A stretch of DNA of 64,000 nt from Astrothelium macrocarpum (GCA_021030915.1 JAGEMR010000073.1:93792-157791); one strand, 5' to 3'. Positions 44,106-56,459 are shown, counted from the stretch's first letter. Translations and numbers: made by a program. Notes: generated from the sequence alone by a model not told the origin.

Positions 44106-47100
44106 GGCCATAACGCAGAGTGGCTCAAAACGGCTCATAATTTCGCCGAAGATGTTCCGCACACACAAATCCCCACCAAATTGACATGGTGGTGAGAAAT
44201 CAACAAAGTAAATTCGTGTTTCTAGCTTTTATTGCCTAATTCGGAAAAAATGAAGCTGAAGTTGTTCAAATTTGGCTCTCAACGAGGTGTTTGACCATCT
44301 CGTTTATCCAAATCAGGCTGTTTCGAGAGCCGGCCACTTCGTGTTATCCTTGCTGAGCCTCTTGAGCCTCCTGAGCCTTTTGCTGAATCTCCTGAGGCTG
44401 CTGAACGACCTCCTGAGGCTTTTGAACGACCTCCTCTTGAACCTGCTGTTGTTGAGCCTCCTCCTGAGCCTGTTGTTGAACCTCCTCCTGAGCCTGTTAC
44501 TTCCAAACCTCCTCCTGAGCCTGTTGTAACTCCTCCTCCTGAGCTTGTTTCCTGTTGTTTATTGGTGGAGCGGCTCATAATTTCGCTGAGGGACGGTAAG
44601 TTTGATAAAGTCGATTCAGATAAACCACGACTAATTCGATTTTCAGCCGTTTGATCTTCAATTATTTGATTTTCAGTTATTTCATGAAATCGTTGTTTCG
44701 ATCATTCTCGCCGGATATCATGAAGTGAGTCTGATAGCGATAATGGTCGTTTGAAGGTCTGGAATTAATCTGATTAGAACAGAATTCAATTAATTAAACT
44801 ATATTTATACCATTTTGGCTGAAATTAGATGGTATTCGGAATTCCTTATTTTTTATTTTATATGGCCGAATGAATAAACTGTTCTCCATTGTATTTCGAA
44901 TCTTCTGTTTGATCTCCTTTGGAAATTCATCCTTCTGATGAATTTCGAATTTTTTCTATTCATTATTATCAAAAAACGCATATAAATATACGGTATATGT
45001 ATTCAAATTTTTATTTCGAAAGCATATTTCGAATAATTCACGAATATTATAATATTAAAACTCGCTTATATCGAATTTTACAGAACCAATAATAGGAATT
45101 TTGGCTATTTATTTAATAATTAGCTGATGAATAATAATTAATTCATTAAAAGATTCATGAATAATTATTTCTATTATCTTTTTATTATTAATTTTTCGAA
45201 AATAATTCAATAAAATATTAACAAATGAATTGTAATTATTAAAAGGATCAATATTAGAAGAATTCATCTAATTCTTTATCTAAAATAATTTGATCAATTC
45301 ATATTTCAATTCTGATTTGATCATTTCATAATTTGGAATATCAGCATTCATTCGATCAAGAATAGAAATGAAAATAACACGAATATCAATAATTAATGAA
45401 AAAATTGATTCAGATTATGATATTTGAGAATCTGAATCTGTTCGTGTCAGATCTAGATTGACGCCGGTATATGATTGATTTGGATTCCTCCTTGATATGG
45501 AAATAATGGATTATTAATACTGAAATTCAGCCTCTTTCATTCGCTGATATCGCTGTGGGCCACGAGCGCTGGCAATATCACCGATAATAACGATTCCAGG
45601 AATAATAATAAAACCTCCGGAAATACGTCCGAATTGGCTGTCCACTGGAATAGGCTATAAAGAAGATTGAATTAATGAAAGAAATTGATTTGATGGTGGA
45701 GGAACAGTCTCAGGATCTTCAGTTTTGCAATAACGACACCAAATCCAGCCCTCAAAAGCCAGATCTCCAATATATATAAGAATTCCTGGTCGTTTAGAAT
45801 AAGAACCGTCCCATGATATTGAAAAATTTGAATATGAATTCATTTCAAAATTTTCCGTAAAATTTTTTTGGATTTTTATAAATGATTGATTTTTTTATAA
45901 AAATCGAAATCCATTATTATTAATAAATTATATGAAATAGAAGATTAAAAATATTAAAATTCTTCAAATTTAGCCGAAGATTTAAAGAATATGATAAATT
46001 AAAATATATATAATCATATATAAATATATATATTAATATAAAATAAATTAATTTTGGTGGGAAATGCGTCTATTTCATATAAATGGTATATCAATTCATA
46101 TAAGAAAATCAGTATATTTTAAAAAATATCGTTTTTATTCCGATTTTTTGATTCAAAGATGTCGGCTTTTCTTTTTTCATATAAATTATATAAAAAAAAA
46201 AAATTTTTAATATTTTTTAAAACGAAATTTATTTAATATTGAAATTAATCCGATATGATTTGATATTTTATATCATTTCATTTAAATTTTCAAAATCAAT
46301 TTTCTTCAAATTTTTTGAACCGATTTCGGTGTCAAAAATTTTATTTCTTTCGTTTATTCTATTCACAAATAATTCATTATTATTATTCCGAAATTATTCG
46401 GCGATATATTCTGACGGAATATAATTCATTATTCCATATAAAGGAACTAATTCTCATAATTCAGGATTCTGATTATCAACAGCCATATGATTTAAAAATA
46501 TTTCTCGTAATAGAAGATAAATATATATATGAGACCGCAACTGCTGATTGACGTCAAATTATTTAAATTCGAATTATATGATAATTACAATATCATTAGA
46601 CCAATTTTGATTCTGAAATTATTGATGATACCATTCATATATAACTGAAAAAAGATATATATCAAAATCTATTTAGAATTAATTTTATTCATTATTATTT
46701 ATTTATCAATAACAATGAATTCATCATATTCGTCTATAATTTTTCATCATGAATTAATTATATCAGATTTAATATCAATTCAATAATCCTTTATATCATT
46801 CGTAATTAAATGGATCCACAAAAAAAATGATTTATCAGAAATAATATGATTCTATTATTATTTTCGTATTATATGACTATTCCAAATTCTCATAAAATTA
46901 TGAATAATCTGACGAATAATAGAAAAATAAATAATTCATAATATAATTCGTTTAATAAAATTATTATAATATAAACTGTTTTCCTTGAACCATTTGAAAT
47001 ATATCTTTCATTTATTCATAGAAATTTTAATAAATTGATTCCATCAAATTTTAATTCATTGATTTATTTTATTAATACCGTATCAAATAATATCAATAAA

Positions 47101-48178
47101 AAGGAGATTATATTTATCAAACGAAATTCGTTAGATTTGATAATGAACGTCAGTTATCATCACTATTTCCATATTTCGATCATATCGAACGATCTCAGAT
47201 TGAAATTTGTATTCATTTATTATATCGAAATATTATTTATAGATATTAATTTGAATAAGAATATTTACGTCAATGTATATCCAAATAATGAATCTTAAAT
47301 ACGAATCAATAATAATATATATTTCTATTCCGTATTATCTCAATTTATAATAAATGTCAATCGACCAAATATAATTCGGGCCATCAGAAACGTAAAAAAT
47401 TCGATTCATATTATATTTCTAATTACAGTGTTGAGATTCGTATGAATAGATTTGATGAAGAGTATTCTAAAGACGATTTCGTGAAATGGATATTCATAAT
47501 GAGGAACGAATATATATATACAATAGCCCATGACCGTAATCCTCGATATGGCCCTATTATATCTCGTGTCTGATAATTTGTTCAATTTGTCAATCCTCCT
47601 ATTCAATATCTTCACTAATAATTCTTCGATGAATACCCCAGGAACATCTTAATTATTGGAGATAACGTAATTTTAAACAGAAGCCGTATTACTGAAGAAT
47701 AAAAAATATCTCCTCATCAGACCAGTTGAGGTCGAAATATATTAAAATCACGAATATATGAATAACTGATTTCTCCTTCGAATCCATTTTTGGCTATTTC
47801 AATATATTCCATTATTGAAGCCGTCTTTTTAATGTATTGATCGATAATGAATTTAGCCCTTCCTATTATTGTAGCCATTTCAATATCTCTTTATTCGTTG
47901 ATCCAGTTTCGTAACGGTTGATTATTTCGTGGCGAAAATGTTCGAGAGGTAGTAGAGGGCGAGGCATAAGGTGCTGTAAACGCGCTGAATAGAACAGTTA
48001 ATAAAACACCAAATTTCCACGCGCAACAGCTTCATACTTTCCGAATTAGGCAATAACAGCTGAAATGGCAGATTTGCTTTAATAAATTCTCACCACCATG
48101 TCAATTTGGTGGGGATTTGTGTGTGCGGAACATTTTCGGCGAAATTATGAGCCGTTTTGAGCCACTATGCGCTATGGC
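44106..48178. mobile_element. DNA transposon with ~150-bp terminal inverted repeats and AT-degraded core
   Basis: The left end (44106-44258) and the inverse of the right end (48027-48178) share GTGGCTCAAAACGGCTCATA, ATTTCGCCGAA, GTTCCGCACACACAAATCCC, CACCAAATTGACATGGTGGT and ATTGCCTAATTCGGAAA. They differ by scattered substitutions and a small indel. Long TIRs suggest a Mutator-like or similar class II element. The core from about 44600 to 47950 is extremely AT-rich with no long frame, as after heavy RIP. The target duplication is unclear. Confidence 0.82.
44279..44578 (-). other. Gly/Ser-rich repeat-coding tract inside the transposon
   Basis: A degenerate minisatellite built on CTCCTGAGCCTGTTGTTGAA-like units. 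On the minus strand it encodes SGGGSTTGSGGG-type repeats beginning MSRSTNKQQETSSGGG. It keeps normal GC content, unlike the adjacent core. It may be the low-complexity end of the lost element protein. The first bases contain an extra copy of the TIR string GCGGCTCATAATTTCGC. Confidence 0.5.
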
Positions 48179-48518
48179 GCTCCGTCTAAGCTGACCCAAA
48201 ATGCAACATCCGCAGCTTGCGATTAGTGATCAGAGTATGATCCAAACAACGTATGAACAAACATCCAAAATACGAAAGATATGACGAAATAAATGGTTTG
48301 TAATGTACATTAGTATTCCAGAATTTAATCAAAAAAGTCAGGCAAGTATATCCTATAAAAAAGCTACTCTGGTATGTTGTGGTGAGTTTTTCACAACAGA
48401 TCCCACACTCTTCATTACATTCCCATCAAGAATTAGAAACTTCAAGAAAACATTACACTTCGAAAAAACATATTTCATATCCTCTCAAACATCACATCTC
48501 GCAATAATCTACTTTGAA
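48179..48518. other. Leader and promoter of the reductase gene
   Basis: An open frame extends upstream to 48303 but without family similarity. I take it as leader. No other feature seen. Confidence 0.4.
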
Positions 48519-49556
48519 ATGGCTGGTGAATTGGTATTGATCACTGGAGGCTCCGGCCATCTTGGCCACCGAGTGATCGTTGATACACTTCAGGCGGGTT
48601 ACCGCGTCCGGGCTGCTGTGCGCAGCCAAGCAAAAGCCGACAAAATCCTCGCGACACCATCTATAAAAGCTTTCAAACCATCAGACCGGCTTAGCTTTGT
48701 GATCGTTCCCGACATGCTAGCTCAAGGAGCGTATGATGACGCCGTTGCTGGAACATCGTACATCATTCACGTGGCTTCTCCGATCACCAACGCTTTCAAG
48801 GAAGGTGATGATCTTAATACGTATTTTATTGAGCCAGCTGTCAAGGGCACAATGAATATCCTCCTCGCTGCTCACAAGACGGAATCGGTTAAGAGAGTCG
48901 TCATCACCTCTTCAGTTGTTGCTATTGTGCCCGTGAAAGATATTGTATCCGGGTCTTCCGACACGGTGTTCAATGAGAATAGCAGAACGCCATTTGTTCC
49001 GGGTCCATATGCTGGCGGTGCGTTCGAAGCTTACGCTGCAAGCAAGACCAAAGCGCTCAATGACGCAGAAGCTTGGGTTTCTCGCGAGAACCCACGATTC
49101 GACGTAATCCATATCTTTCCATCGTTTGTTCTTGGAAAAGACGAGTTGATCACAGATGTCGAGAATGTCCTTGACGGAACCAACGCGAAAGTCCTCATAG
49201 CGGTGACCGGTGGACAAGATGGTCCAACGCCGAGCGCATCGGTCCACTTGGAAGATGTCTCAGAGGCGCATGTCCGAGCGCTTGATCGAAGAATATCGGG
49301 AAACCAAGGGTTCATACTTTCTTCCGAGGGATTGCAAGGGACTATCTGGGAGAGGCAATTTGACATTGTTGCTAAAGCATTCGGTGCCGAAGTGAAAAGC
49401 GGAATCTTGCCAAACAATGGCACAATCAGCACTCTTCCGGTCAAGTTCGATGAAACGAAGTCAGAAGAGATCCTGGGCATGAAATTCCGCAATTTCGAGG
49501 ATCAAGTCAAAAATGTTGTCGGCCATTACCTCGAACTCAAATCGGCGGGTGCTTGA
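48519..49556 (+). CDS. NAD(P)-dependent extended SDR, ketoreductase / dihydroflavonol-reductase-like (345 aa)
   Basis: Starts MAGELVLITGGSGHLGHRVI, a Rossmann fold with the extended-SDR glycine motif at residues about 9-17 and arginines after strand 2 (RVRAAVRSQAK) that favour NADPH. HVASPI, VKRVVITSSVVAI (catalytic Ser region) and the YAASK catalytic Tyr/Lys (about residue 175) follow. The lower part carries the substrate side. Such fungal enzymes reduce aldehydes, ketones or flavonoid-like carbonyls (GRE2, cinnamoyl-CoA reductase and DFR relatives). The ATG at 48519 is chosen because family similarity begins there. It directly follows the transposon right end, and the nearest gene beyond it is convergent. 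Confidence 0.93.
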   Translation: MAGELVLITGGSGHLGHRVIVDTLQAGYRVRAAVRSQAKADKILATPSIKAFKPSDRLSFVIVPDMLAQGAYDDAVAGTSYIIHVASPITNAFKEGDDLNTYFIEPAVKGTMNILLAAHKTESVKRVVITSSVVAIVPVKDIVSGSSDTVFNENSRTPFVPGPYAGGAFEAYAASKTKALNDAEAWVSRENPRFDVIHIFPSFVLGKDELITDVENVLDGTNAKVLIAVTGGQDGPTPSASVHLEDVSEAHVRALDRRISGNQGFILSSEGLQGTIWERQFDIVAKAFGAEVKSGILPNNGTISTLPVKFDETKSEEILGMKFRNFEDQVKNVVGHYLELKSAGA

Positions 49557-50361
49557 GCGATTATCGGTGTGCTTGCTTATCTCTGATTGCGAATCGGCGT
49601 TGAGTCTTAGTAGCGCGTTGGCAGCTTGACACTTGTGGGCTGGGAGTATTGGTAATAAAGAGGTGGAATAGATTTTGGACTGTCTTTCAATTTGCGCAGA
49701 CACTGTTTGGAGTATCGGAGAAACTAATTCGTGTGACCATTCGACGATATAGAACTGACTAGATAGCTTTTAATAACAGTTTTGTATCACAATTCCCTAG
49801 AAAACAAAAACCAGAGTAGCGTTGCTTCCTTTCTATTGACGTTATTGTTTGCCGGTCCCTTACCATCCTTGATCGCTGCGGAGAGGTACCGGGTATGGCG
49901 ACAGTATCGAATTTCAGGAAGCTTTCTTATGAGCCAAAACTAGTATATTCAATGCCACCCTTTGGTCGCTGTATTTGCATGCAAAAGTGATGCAGTCCAC
50001 TCTGTATGGATTGCGTGCAGGACCTGATAGTTGATTGGCCCACTCCAAAATCCCTGCAGTTGATTTGGACGCTTAGACCAGTCCTGTGGTCTTCTCACTT
50101 ACTCGTAATCTGAGACTGCCTCGCCGGCCTCAACATCTTCACCGTCACTACAAAATTGCAAGGCGTATCGGTTCCGGCAAGAATATTCCCTTCCGTCCTC
50201 CTTATGACATGGCAAATGTCATTACAAGCGATTGAATAGCGTAAGTCTTTTGCAGCAAGTCACTGTTGCGGACCAGTAACCTTGGCCATGCTAAATGTAC
50301 TCGCAAATGAGTAGAATCTAATCAAGCAAAGAGTCTCCATGGGAAATCGTTTCCAACTTTT
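49557..50361. other. Intergenic between convergent genes
   Basis: No frame with recognisable content; both 3' UTRs should lie here. Confidence 0.45.
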
Positions 50362-51765
50362 CTATACACTTGGATGGTCCCGGTCCTCTGATTTCAGTTC
50401 TTGGTCAATCATTTCTGCAGCCTCAAATGACAGAGCTGCGGACCTGATGATGAAACGCGAATCGCTTTCGTTCCATGAGCTGTCAATCTCAGGTGCATCA
50501 CCACAACAGAGTTTCCCAAGACAGTGAAGCCAGGCGTCCCGCCTGGGATGAGGCACCATAATTCCATCCATCCATACTGTTGTGGTGCTATTACTGAGCG
50601 CCTGGACTGCTCCGAGCAAGGTTGATCGTCCAGTAAACTCGTAGCTCCTGATCTTCGCACTTATTCCCTCTCGTCTTAGCCATTGTTCGGCAAGCTTTTG
50701 CTCCCGCGAGTTCCACCGTGAAATCCACTCGATTGCGACAAGAACAAGCAGGCCAACTCCATCCCAGCCCTTTTGTGCCGCCACAAATGTCATCGACATT
50801 AGTTGGATCACATGCGCTACCCGAAGCCATAATGCGTACAGTTGTTCCCGCTCGTCACATTGAACCCATAGCATCGTCTTGTTCAACAATGAATCTACCA
50901 CTCCCCGATCGCCCCGGTAAAGGTACCAAGTCATGGCGTTCGAATGTGTTGCGGTCAGCATGAAGGCTTCTTTACTCGTCTCATTAGATTCGAGATAGCC
51001 GGGCGGCCGCTTTATGTTGATAAACCCGGAAAGAAGTTTCGATATCGCACTGAGGAGTAGAACAGCGCTCGTGCCATAGAGTCCAAGAAGGCAAAGTACA
51101 ACAGTAAGGCCTAGGAAAACCACTAACCGTCCGACCATGTAGATTCTCGAAGCTTTGAACATCTCTAGTGTATTCCAATAGCCTGCTTGGGGTGGAATTC
51201 GGTCGAAATGGAGTACGTGTAGAGTCTGATATCTTCTGAAATGATTGCCTACAGGCGGAGTCGGTTGAGACTGCACGACCGCTTCCTCTGCTTCAGGAAC
51301 ACTTGTGGCTTCACTGTCAGGGACCTTGTTCATTTCAGTTCTGGTGGGATTTTCCGGCATTCTCGTCGGTCTGATCTTTGCGCGATTCAAAATGTGACGA
51401 GCTATGATTGTGCTGGCTGCTCCATTCGCGCAAGGAAAAGTACTTCCCCAAAGAACATCCCAGACCATGTAAGGCGATGCTCCTGAGGTACTTGCACGGT
51501 CAAGGTATTCGGGACCAAGCTCGATCAATTGCGCTAAGCCTGCTAAGACTCCCAATTTCGGGAAAAGACCCAATGAAACTCGGCCTAATAATGATATCTC
51601 TCCGACTGATTGGTAACTATGACGATAAGTTGCGAGGTGGATCACCAGAGGAATAAGGGCAGCCCATTCGGAGACAAAATTTGGTAGCGGAGGCACAGGA
51701 AAGAACGGAGGAACATTGAGAGATCCGAGCTTGGGGACGTTATTAGAGGAAAAAAACTCGCTCAT
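50362..51765 (-). CDS. Multi-pass membrane protein of unknown function (467 aa)
   Basis: From the ATG at 51765 (MSEFFSSNNVPKLGSLNVPP) the frame is intact. An ATG 29 codons upstream (KKTVTKLANQ..) is possible. Hydrophobic segments are WAALIPLVIHLATY, GLFPKLGVLAGLAQLIEL, VGRLVVFLGLTVVLCLLGLY (extended by TSAVLLLSAISKLLSGF) and VGLLVLVAIEWIS. After the third comes a soluble region with EAFMLTATHSNAMTWYLYRG and WLRREGISAKIRSYEFTGRS. The latter resembles C-terminal parts of fungal membrane proteins that often sit next to HET-domain genes. It lies 494 bp downstream of the HET gene on the same strand. The function is not known; a role with the HET neighbour is inference. Confidence 0.8.
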   Translation of the reverse strand: MSEFFSSNNVPKLGSLNVPPFFPVPPLPNFVSEWAALIPLVIHLATYRHSYQSVGEISLLGRVSLGLFPKLGVLAGLAQLIELGPEYLDRASTSGASPYMVWDVLWGSTFPCANGAASTIIARHILNRAKIRPTRMPENPTRTEMNKVPDSEATSVPEAEEAVVQSQPTPPVGNHFRRYQTLHVLHFDRIPPQAGYWNTLEMFKASRIYMVGRLVVFLGLTVVLCLLGLYGTSAVLLLSAISKLLSGFINIKRPPGYLESNETSKEAFMLTATHSNAMTWYLYRGDRGVVDSLLNKTMLWVQCDEREQLYALWLRVAHVIQLMSMTFVAAQKGWDGVGLLVLVAIEWISRWNSREQKLAEQWLRREGISAKIRSYEFTGRSTLLGAVQALSNSTTTVWMDGIMVPHPRRDAWLHCLGKLCCGDAPEIDSSWNESDSRFIIRSAALSFEAAEMIDQELKSEDRDHPSV

Positions 51766-52258
51766 GGCCGCATCAAGATCCAGGCAATCAGTTGAGAATG
51801 TAAATGAACGAGCATACGCTTGGTTGGCAAGCTTTGTGACTGTCTTTTTCATACACCAGTCACTCAACAAGGCTGGACTCGCAGAGAAATATAAAGTACT
51901 GGTACAGAAAGAAATGCGATTCGCGGGTTGCTGACTACAAGGCAATCAATGTTAACAGCAGAGTTTACAGCCTCGCTTTGTGGCCTCGGAAGCCTAAAGT
52001 GTGATTATGCCGGCTGGCTGTGCATGCATCCTAATGCGCCCTAAAGGTTTAGCCCACACCAGGTCCAGCCGTGCATTCCGCTTCATAGAATTTCGGACTT
52101 CGATGGCCAAGCAGTCCCAATTTAACCAGTGCGTTTCGTAATTACTACAATCTTGAACAATAACTCCGATTTTCATCGAATCCGGAGGCACATTATGTCC
52201 ATTTCCGAGGTTTGGTACTGAAGAATTTGCATCAGTCGTCAATTGGTAGAGTATATCA
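51766..52258. other. Spacer between the HET gene and the membrane-protein gene
   Basis: Probably the 3' UTR of the HET gene plus the promoter of the membrane-protein gene. A 92-codon open stretch (51994-52272) lacks an ATG start and directly overlaps the HET stop in another frame. It could be a lost C-terminal extension. Confidence 0.4.
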
Positions 52259-54724
52259 TTAATCCAAGACAATTCTCTCGGGTCTAAAATGACTCCAGTT
52301 CAGCGTCTTGAGCCCTAATTGAACGGAATTGAAATTATATGGTATGACCTCAATCCAACGCCATGTCTTTTTGTCGTGAGAGCCACAAAGCACGACGAGT
52401 CTTAGATATTGCGTCGTATCACGTCCGACATAGGGTTCGTTCTGGCCTTCGAATTTTGGATGCATTATTGCAAGATATGCGTATTCGTCTCTAGCAAGTG
52501 GGGCTTTCTGAAGTGCATTTTCTCCAGTAAGAGCTCCCAGAAGGGAGATGCCTCCAAAGCCGTAGAGCTCACGCGCGTCATCGGCACGTAATAGCAAATT
52601 CCGGTCGACGTGATGCACGAGCCAAACGGCGGTCAGACCTGATGAGCATCGAACACCGACCTCGCTTCCCTCCCCATCGGAGATGGAGAATCCATCAGGT
52701 TGATTGCCTTGGCTTGGAAAAGCCGGGGCCCAGTGTAGGCTATCCATGTCTATCCGTGGTATTCTTGAGACTAGAAAGCCAGTATGGACCGCTTGAACAC
52801 CTTGTGTCAGAGACTCACCGGTTTTTGTTGCCTTGTCTTGACAAAGCAACCCCCAGATAATCAGCTCATCTCCTTTTCGGGACGGAGTGCGCTTCCTAAG
52901 CAAGGAGCCAGATTCCTCGTAATTGAAAGACACGCTGGGGAGCAAATGCTGAAGAGCGGGTAAAAAAGTAACCACGTCAATCGCGCCAGATGTGTAGAGA
53001 GTAGAACAGGTTTCAGTGAAAGAGACCAATTCATTGTTGGCGCATAGCAGATGTAAGTTTGATCTACCACGAAGGCCTTCGAGAAGTGTCCAGGCACGTA
53101 CATTCCAATCAGCAACAAGCAACGTTGCTAACAAAGTCTCCATAAAATGCTCGCTTTTCGTATTGATGCACATGAGATCCTTATCACATACAAGAGTGAT
53201 ACGACTTGTCGAGAAAACTCCATTAATACCACGGATTGCCTCCATCCTCCGAGTCTCATCTGTTGGAATACAACAAGCGTCGATCCAGTAAGACGAGCAA
53301 TTATGTTTCTTCGCAATTGACGAGTAACGTTTGTGCAAACATGTATTAAACCCGGTCTCTGGTCGTCCGCCTTGACCATGGCTCCATACGTGCGAGATTG
53401 CCAAAGTAGTGTCATCAGCAGCGCGATAGATTAAACGCGGTTCGGCTGAGGCTTCGGTCGCATGTATGTCAACAGCTCGAGAGCGTGCGCTGACTGCATC
53501 ATAACTGGATTCTTGCCAGAGCATAAGTTGACACGTTTTTCTGTCACACTGTCTATCATGTTGGAATTGATCAGGGATTTTGGCTTGGCCCTGAAATCTT
53601 GTGCAAGACTGAGGGACCAAAAAGTCGCATCTATATTCGGTATACCGCGGATCACATCGAGCCGGAAAGTTACTGAAAGCAGTTTGGAAGCGTTCGAATA
53701 CTTTTCGGAAATCCAAAACTGCGGCTGCTTTGCTCTGGCGCAGGAGAGTCACGGCCTGTCCACACATGTACTTTGGCTGTTTGAACATTAATCCGGGATT
53801 ATGATTGAAGATGGACCGTACGTTTAGAAGATCGGCCCACGTTTTAGACCAACCTTGATCGAGGATGGCTCCCAACACGTAGTAAATCAATAGCATCGTC
53901 GCACGCTGCCAACAGATTGAGACGTATGCACGCCACATCACGTTGATTTCTTTTCTGAGTTGACGCTCATCCTCAGGAAGAGAACGCTCCTCTTTATCAT
54001 ACCAAGGTACGGAATCAAAAACCCCTACCAAGAAATAGATATATTTCTGGAGTTGCAGCGCTACTGGTAAATCTGACCCAGCAGGGGATGCAGCAACCCA
54101 GAGCAGTATACGAAGGGTGTTTGTATCTACAGACCAATGCTCAACCAACGATTGCCAAACAAGTCGATCTTTCTGTTCGTGAATCTCTACGGATTTGGTA
54201 AAGTACCAATCTTCCAGGGAAGCAAAGCCATGCTGATCTGGAGGCCTGAGGTTATCCAATTTGTCGCGGGCTATGCGAATACATTCTCGAGTCCTGGCAG
54301 CCGCTTCGGCCTCGATGTGACGAAACTCATGCAAGACGCGGATTTCCTCGATCTGCTGCGGTACTTGCGGCATCCGATTGAGAATAGCTTCGGCGTCTTT
54401 GACTAGGTTCGTGACATTATCACCGCATCTGGAAGGCTGTAGTCGAGCAAGCCCAGAGATACAGGCATCCATTTGACTAACGTAACATCTCGCGTCGTTT
54501 ATCTTGTAGAGCAGTGAGCGACCTGCCTCATGGTGTTCCGCATCAGTCCCACTGGTGATGAGATCTGCAAACTCTAGAAAGCCGGAATCTTCGCTGAAGG
54601 CGCCATCCACAGACCTTGATTCGGAATCCGTCTGGACTGCTGTGTTGGTACTCATTAAGCTGTGTAGTCGGCCAACTATTGAAACAAGCGGATCTCCAAT
54701 GTCTTCCGACTGCCCCGTGACCAT
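52259..54724 (-). CDS. HET-domain (heterokaryon incompatibility) protein (821 aa)
   Basis: An intact single-exon frame from MVTGQSEDIGD. Residues about 1-410 are a helical region with conserved-looking FASLEDWYFTKSVEIHEQKD. A Cys/His cluster follows (SCTRFQG...HDRQCDRKTC, about residues 370-405). The HET domain runs from TLAISHVWSHGQGG (about 440) through CSSYWIDACCIPTDETRR to INGVFSTSRITLVCD and WNVRAWTLLEGLRGRSNLHL. HET domains trigger cell death when genetically different hyphae fuse; the domain is related to TIR folds. The C-terminal 200 residues are unassigned. It lies between a membrane-protein gene and a STAND/ankyrin gene, all on the same strand. Confidence 0.93.
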   Translation of the reverse strand: MVTGQSEDIGDPLVSIVGRLHSLMSTNTAVQTDSESRSVDGAFSEDSGFLEFADLITSGTDAEHHEAGRSLLYKINDARCYVSQMDACISGLARLQPSRCGDNVTNLVKDAEAILNRMPQVPQQIEEIRVLHEFRHIEAEAAARTRECIRIARDKLDNLRPPDQHGFASLEDWYFTKSVEIHEQKDRLVWQSLVEHWSVDTNTLRILLWVAASPAGSDLPVALQLQKYIYFLVGVFDSVPWYDKEERSLPEDERQLRKEINVMWRAYVSICWQRATMLLIYYVLGAILDQGWSKTWADLLNVRSIFNHNPGLMFKQPKYMCGQAVTLLRQSKAAAVLDFRKVFERFQTAFSNFPARCDPRYTEYRCDFLVPQSCTRFQGQAKIPDQFQHDRQCDRKTCQLMLWQESSYDAVSARSRAVDIHATEASAEPRLIYRAADDTTLAISHVWSHGQGGRPETGFNTCLHKRYSSIAKKHNCSSYWIDACCIPTDETRRMEAIRGINGVFSTSRITLVCDKDLMCINTKSEHFMETLLATLLVADWNVRAWTLLEGLRGRSNLHLLCANNELVSFTETCSTLYTSGAIDVVTFLPALQHLLPSVSFNYEESGSLLRKRTPSRKGDELIIWGLLCQDKATKTGESLTQGVQAVHTGFLVSRIPRIDMDSLHWAPAFPSQGNQPDGFSISDGEGSEVGVRCSSGLTAVWLVHHVDRNLLLRADDARELYGFGGISLLGALTGENALQKAPLARDEYAYLAIMHPKFEGQNEPYVGRDTTQYLRLVVLCGSHDKKTWRWIEVIPYNFNSVQLGLKTLNWSHFRPERIVLD

Positions 54725-56459
54725 CGTGGCAAATCAGATCAGAGGTATCAAATTATTTGGCCCGAGATGTTCTTAATTTAGCACATGTTAGCCATTTGGC
54801 TGGAATAAACAAAATTCGGCTGACCTCTGGGAAGTCTCACAACCTCAGCCTGGGTGGTCGGACATGGGAGTAACCAAGCTGGCCAGCACTGTACACAGGT
54901 TTGCCAGTTTTATCCGTCCCGAGCTGAGCAACATCATTTCTGAGGTAATTGCGGCCAGGCAAAGATTGATGGGTTGCCTCAGAAGTGACATTTCTCAGCT
55001 CAGGGGCGCCAGTCGGTGACAAATGAAATGTTACCTTTTTCGGCACCAGCCACAGGGGGCTGGTTGTTCCCTCCTGCGCAGCAACGAAATTTTGCCCGCA
55101 GCGCTACAACGCATACCTGATGGTGAGCCCGACTTTATCAGGTACGCATGAGAGAACATGACTTCACAATAAATCAGACCAGGTCTCGCAAGAAGAGTTT
55201 GTCACGATAGGTACACACCATCTTAGGCGACAATTGCCCTCGCTAATTTCGTCATTTCGTCACCCACGACTCCAGACCTGACATCGCTATATCCACGCGA
55301 ATTGAATTCCACCTTCCCATCACCGCACTGCACTTCAAGTCCAGGGAATTGTTAATACATCTTTGGACTACAGCTACGGTAGTGGTCGGTCTGGACCGCA
55401 GTAAACTTTATGAAAAGGTTACAGCTACTACCGAATGCCAGTGAGGACCGATTGTATAAGCCCGCAAGATAGGATGGTGTTTTGCATCAAAAACACATAA
55501 CCTAGTCGGTCAGAACAATGTGCAATCAAGGCATAGACATCAATACAAAAATATGGCAGTACCACAATGTAGCGATCGCATGACAGGCTTTTCTGAATAA
55601 AGTAACTCTCGGCAACGGGCAGCTCAGTCGTTCGAAGAATTCATTATGTCAAACGTGCAGGATGAACAGCCACTCTCTACAGGTGAGCTCACAACAAGGC
55701 TTCACAAATCACAATCAAGTAGTCTGGCCACTACTGGATGAGGATTCTACGGTCAAAGGTGCAAAGTAGACGATTCTCATCGATGCAATTGTTCTTCCCA
55801 GTCCCTCAAAATCTCGAATCCGGGATTGACCAGTATTCTGTGCGTCCAAGTTATCCGCACGTCGCATTACCTCTTTCCTCGAACGGACCTGGTGCTCTTC
55901 GAAGTAAGTGGTCCAGGCTGGTCGACCAATAATTATTGTAGGCGTTCATCGCCTTCGTCCAGTGCAATTTCAACGTCATAATCTATAGCATCATCTTAAT
56001 ATACGTAAAACTTTCTCTCTTCTGTCGCCGCCTCCAAGGACTGTAATATCAAAGGACCAAGTAGCGACAACTTTTCGATTCCTATTAGAACATTGCAATG
56101 TCTTCAGGAGTATGGCTTGGGAAGAGGACTGGACAAGTGGAGTTGATGCTGTAATGAACATTACAGTTTTCGCTGGAAATGTCTTAGCAAAGCCGAAATG
56201 CTACAAAGATTAAGACATTTGGTGCGAAAAGAAGGGATGAAAGACTCACATTTCCGCCTTGACAGGGACCGGTATTATTGAGCATTGCTGGGTTTATGAA
56301 CTCCAGATTTGATTTCAATCTCTGCTCAATGGACGGAAGCTTGCCTTTGGTTTAAATCAGTCGCCAACGAGTTGGTCCTCGCTGGTCGTGCTGATCCGGA
56401 CTTAGTGCATCCATCTCCCTCATGGACGCTGGGATATCGGTGTGTTCCATAATCGTCTT
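54725..56459. other. 1.7-kb interval upstream of the HET gene
   Basis: Contains the HET promoter and the 3' side of the ankyrin-type gene. No supportable frame was found. Confidence 0.45.

Noticed and set aside
43971..44168. Frame containing NIFGEIMSRF
   Set aside because: It is the translated terminal inverted repeat of the transposon, not a gene.
47035..47298. 87-residue frame in the AT-rich core
   Set aside because: Ile/Asn-dominated translation of RIP-altered DNA; no recognisable domain.
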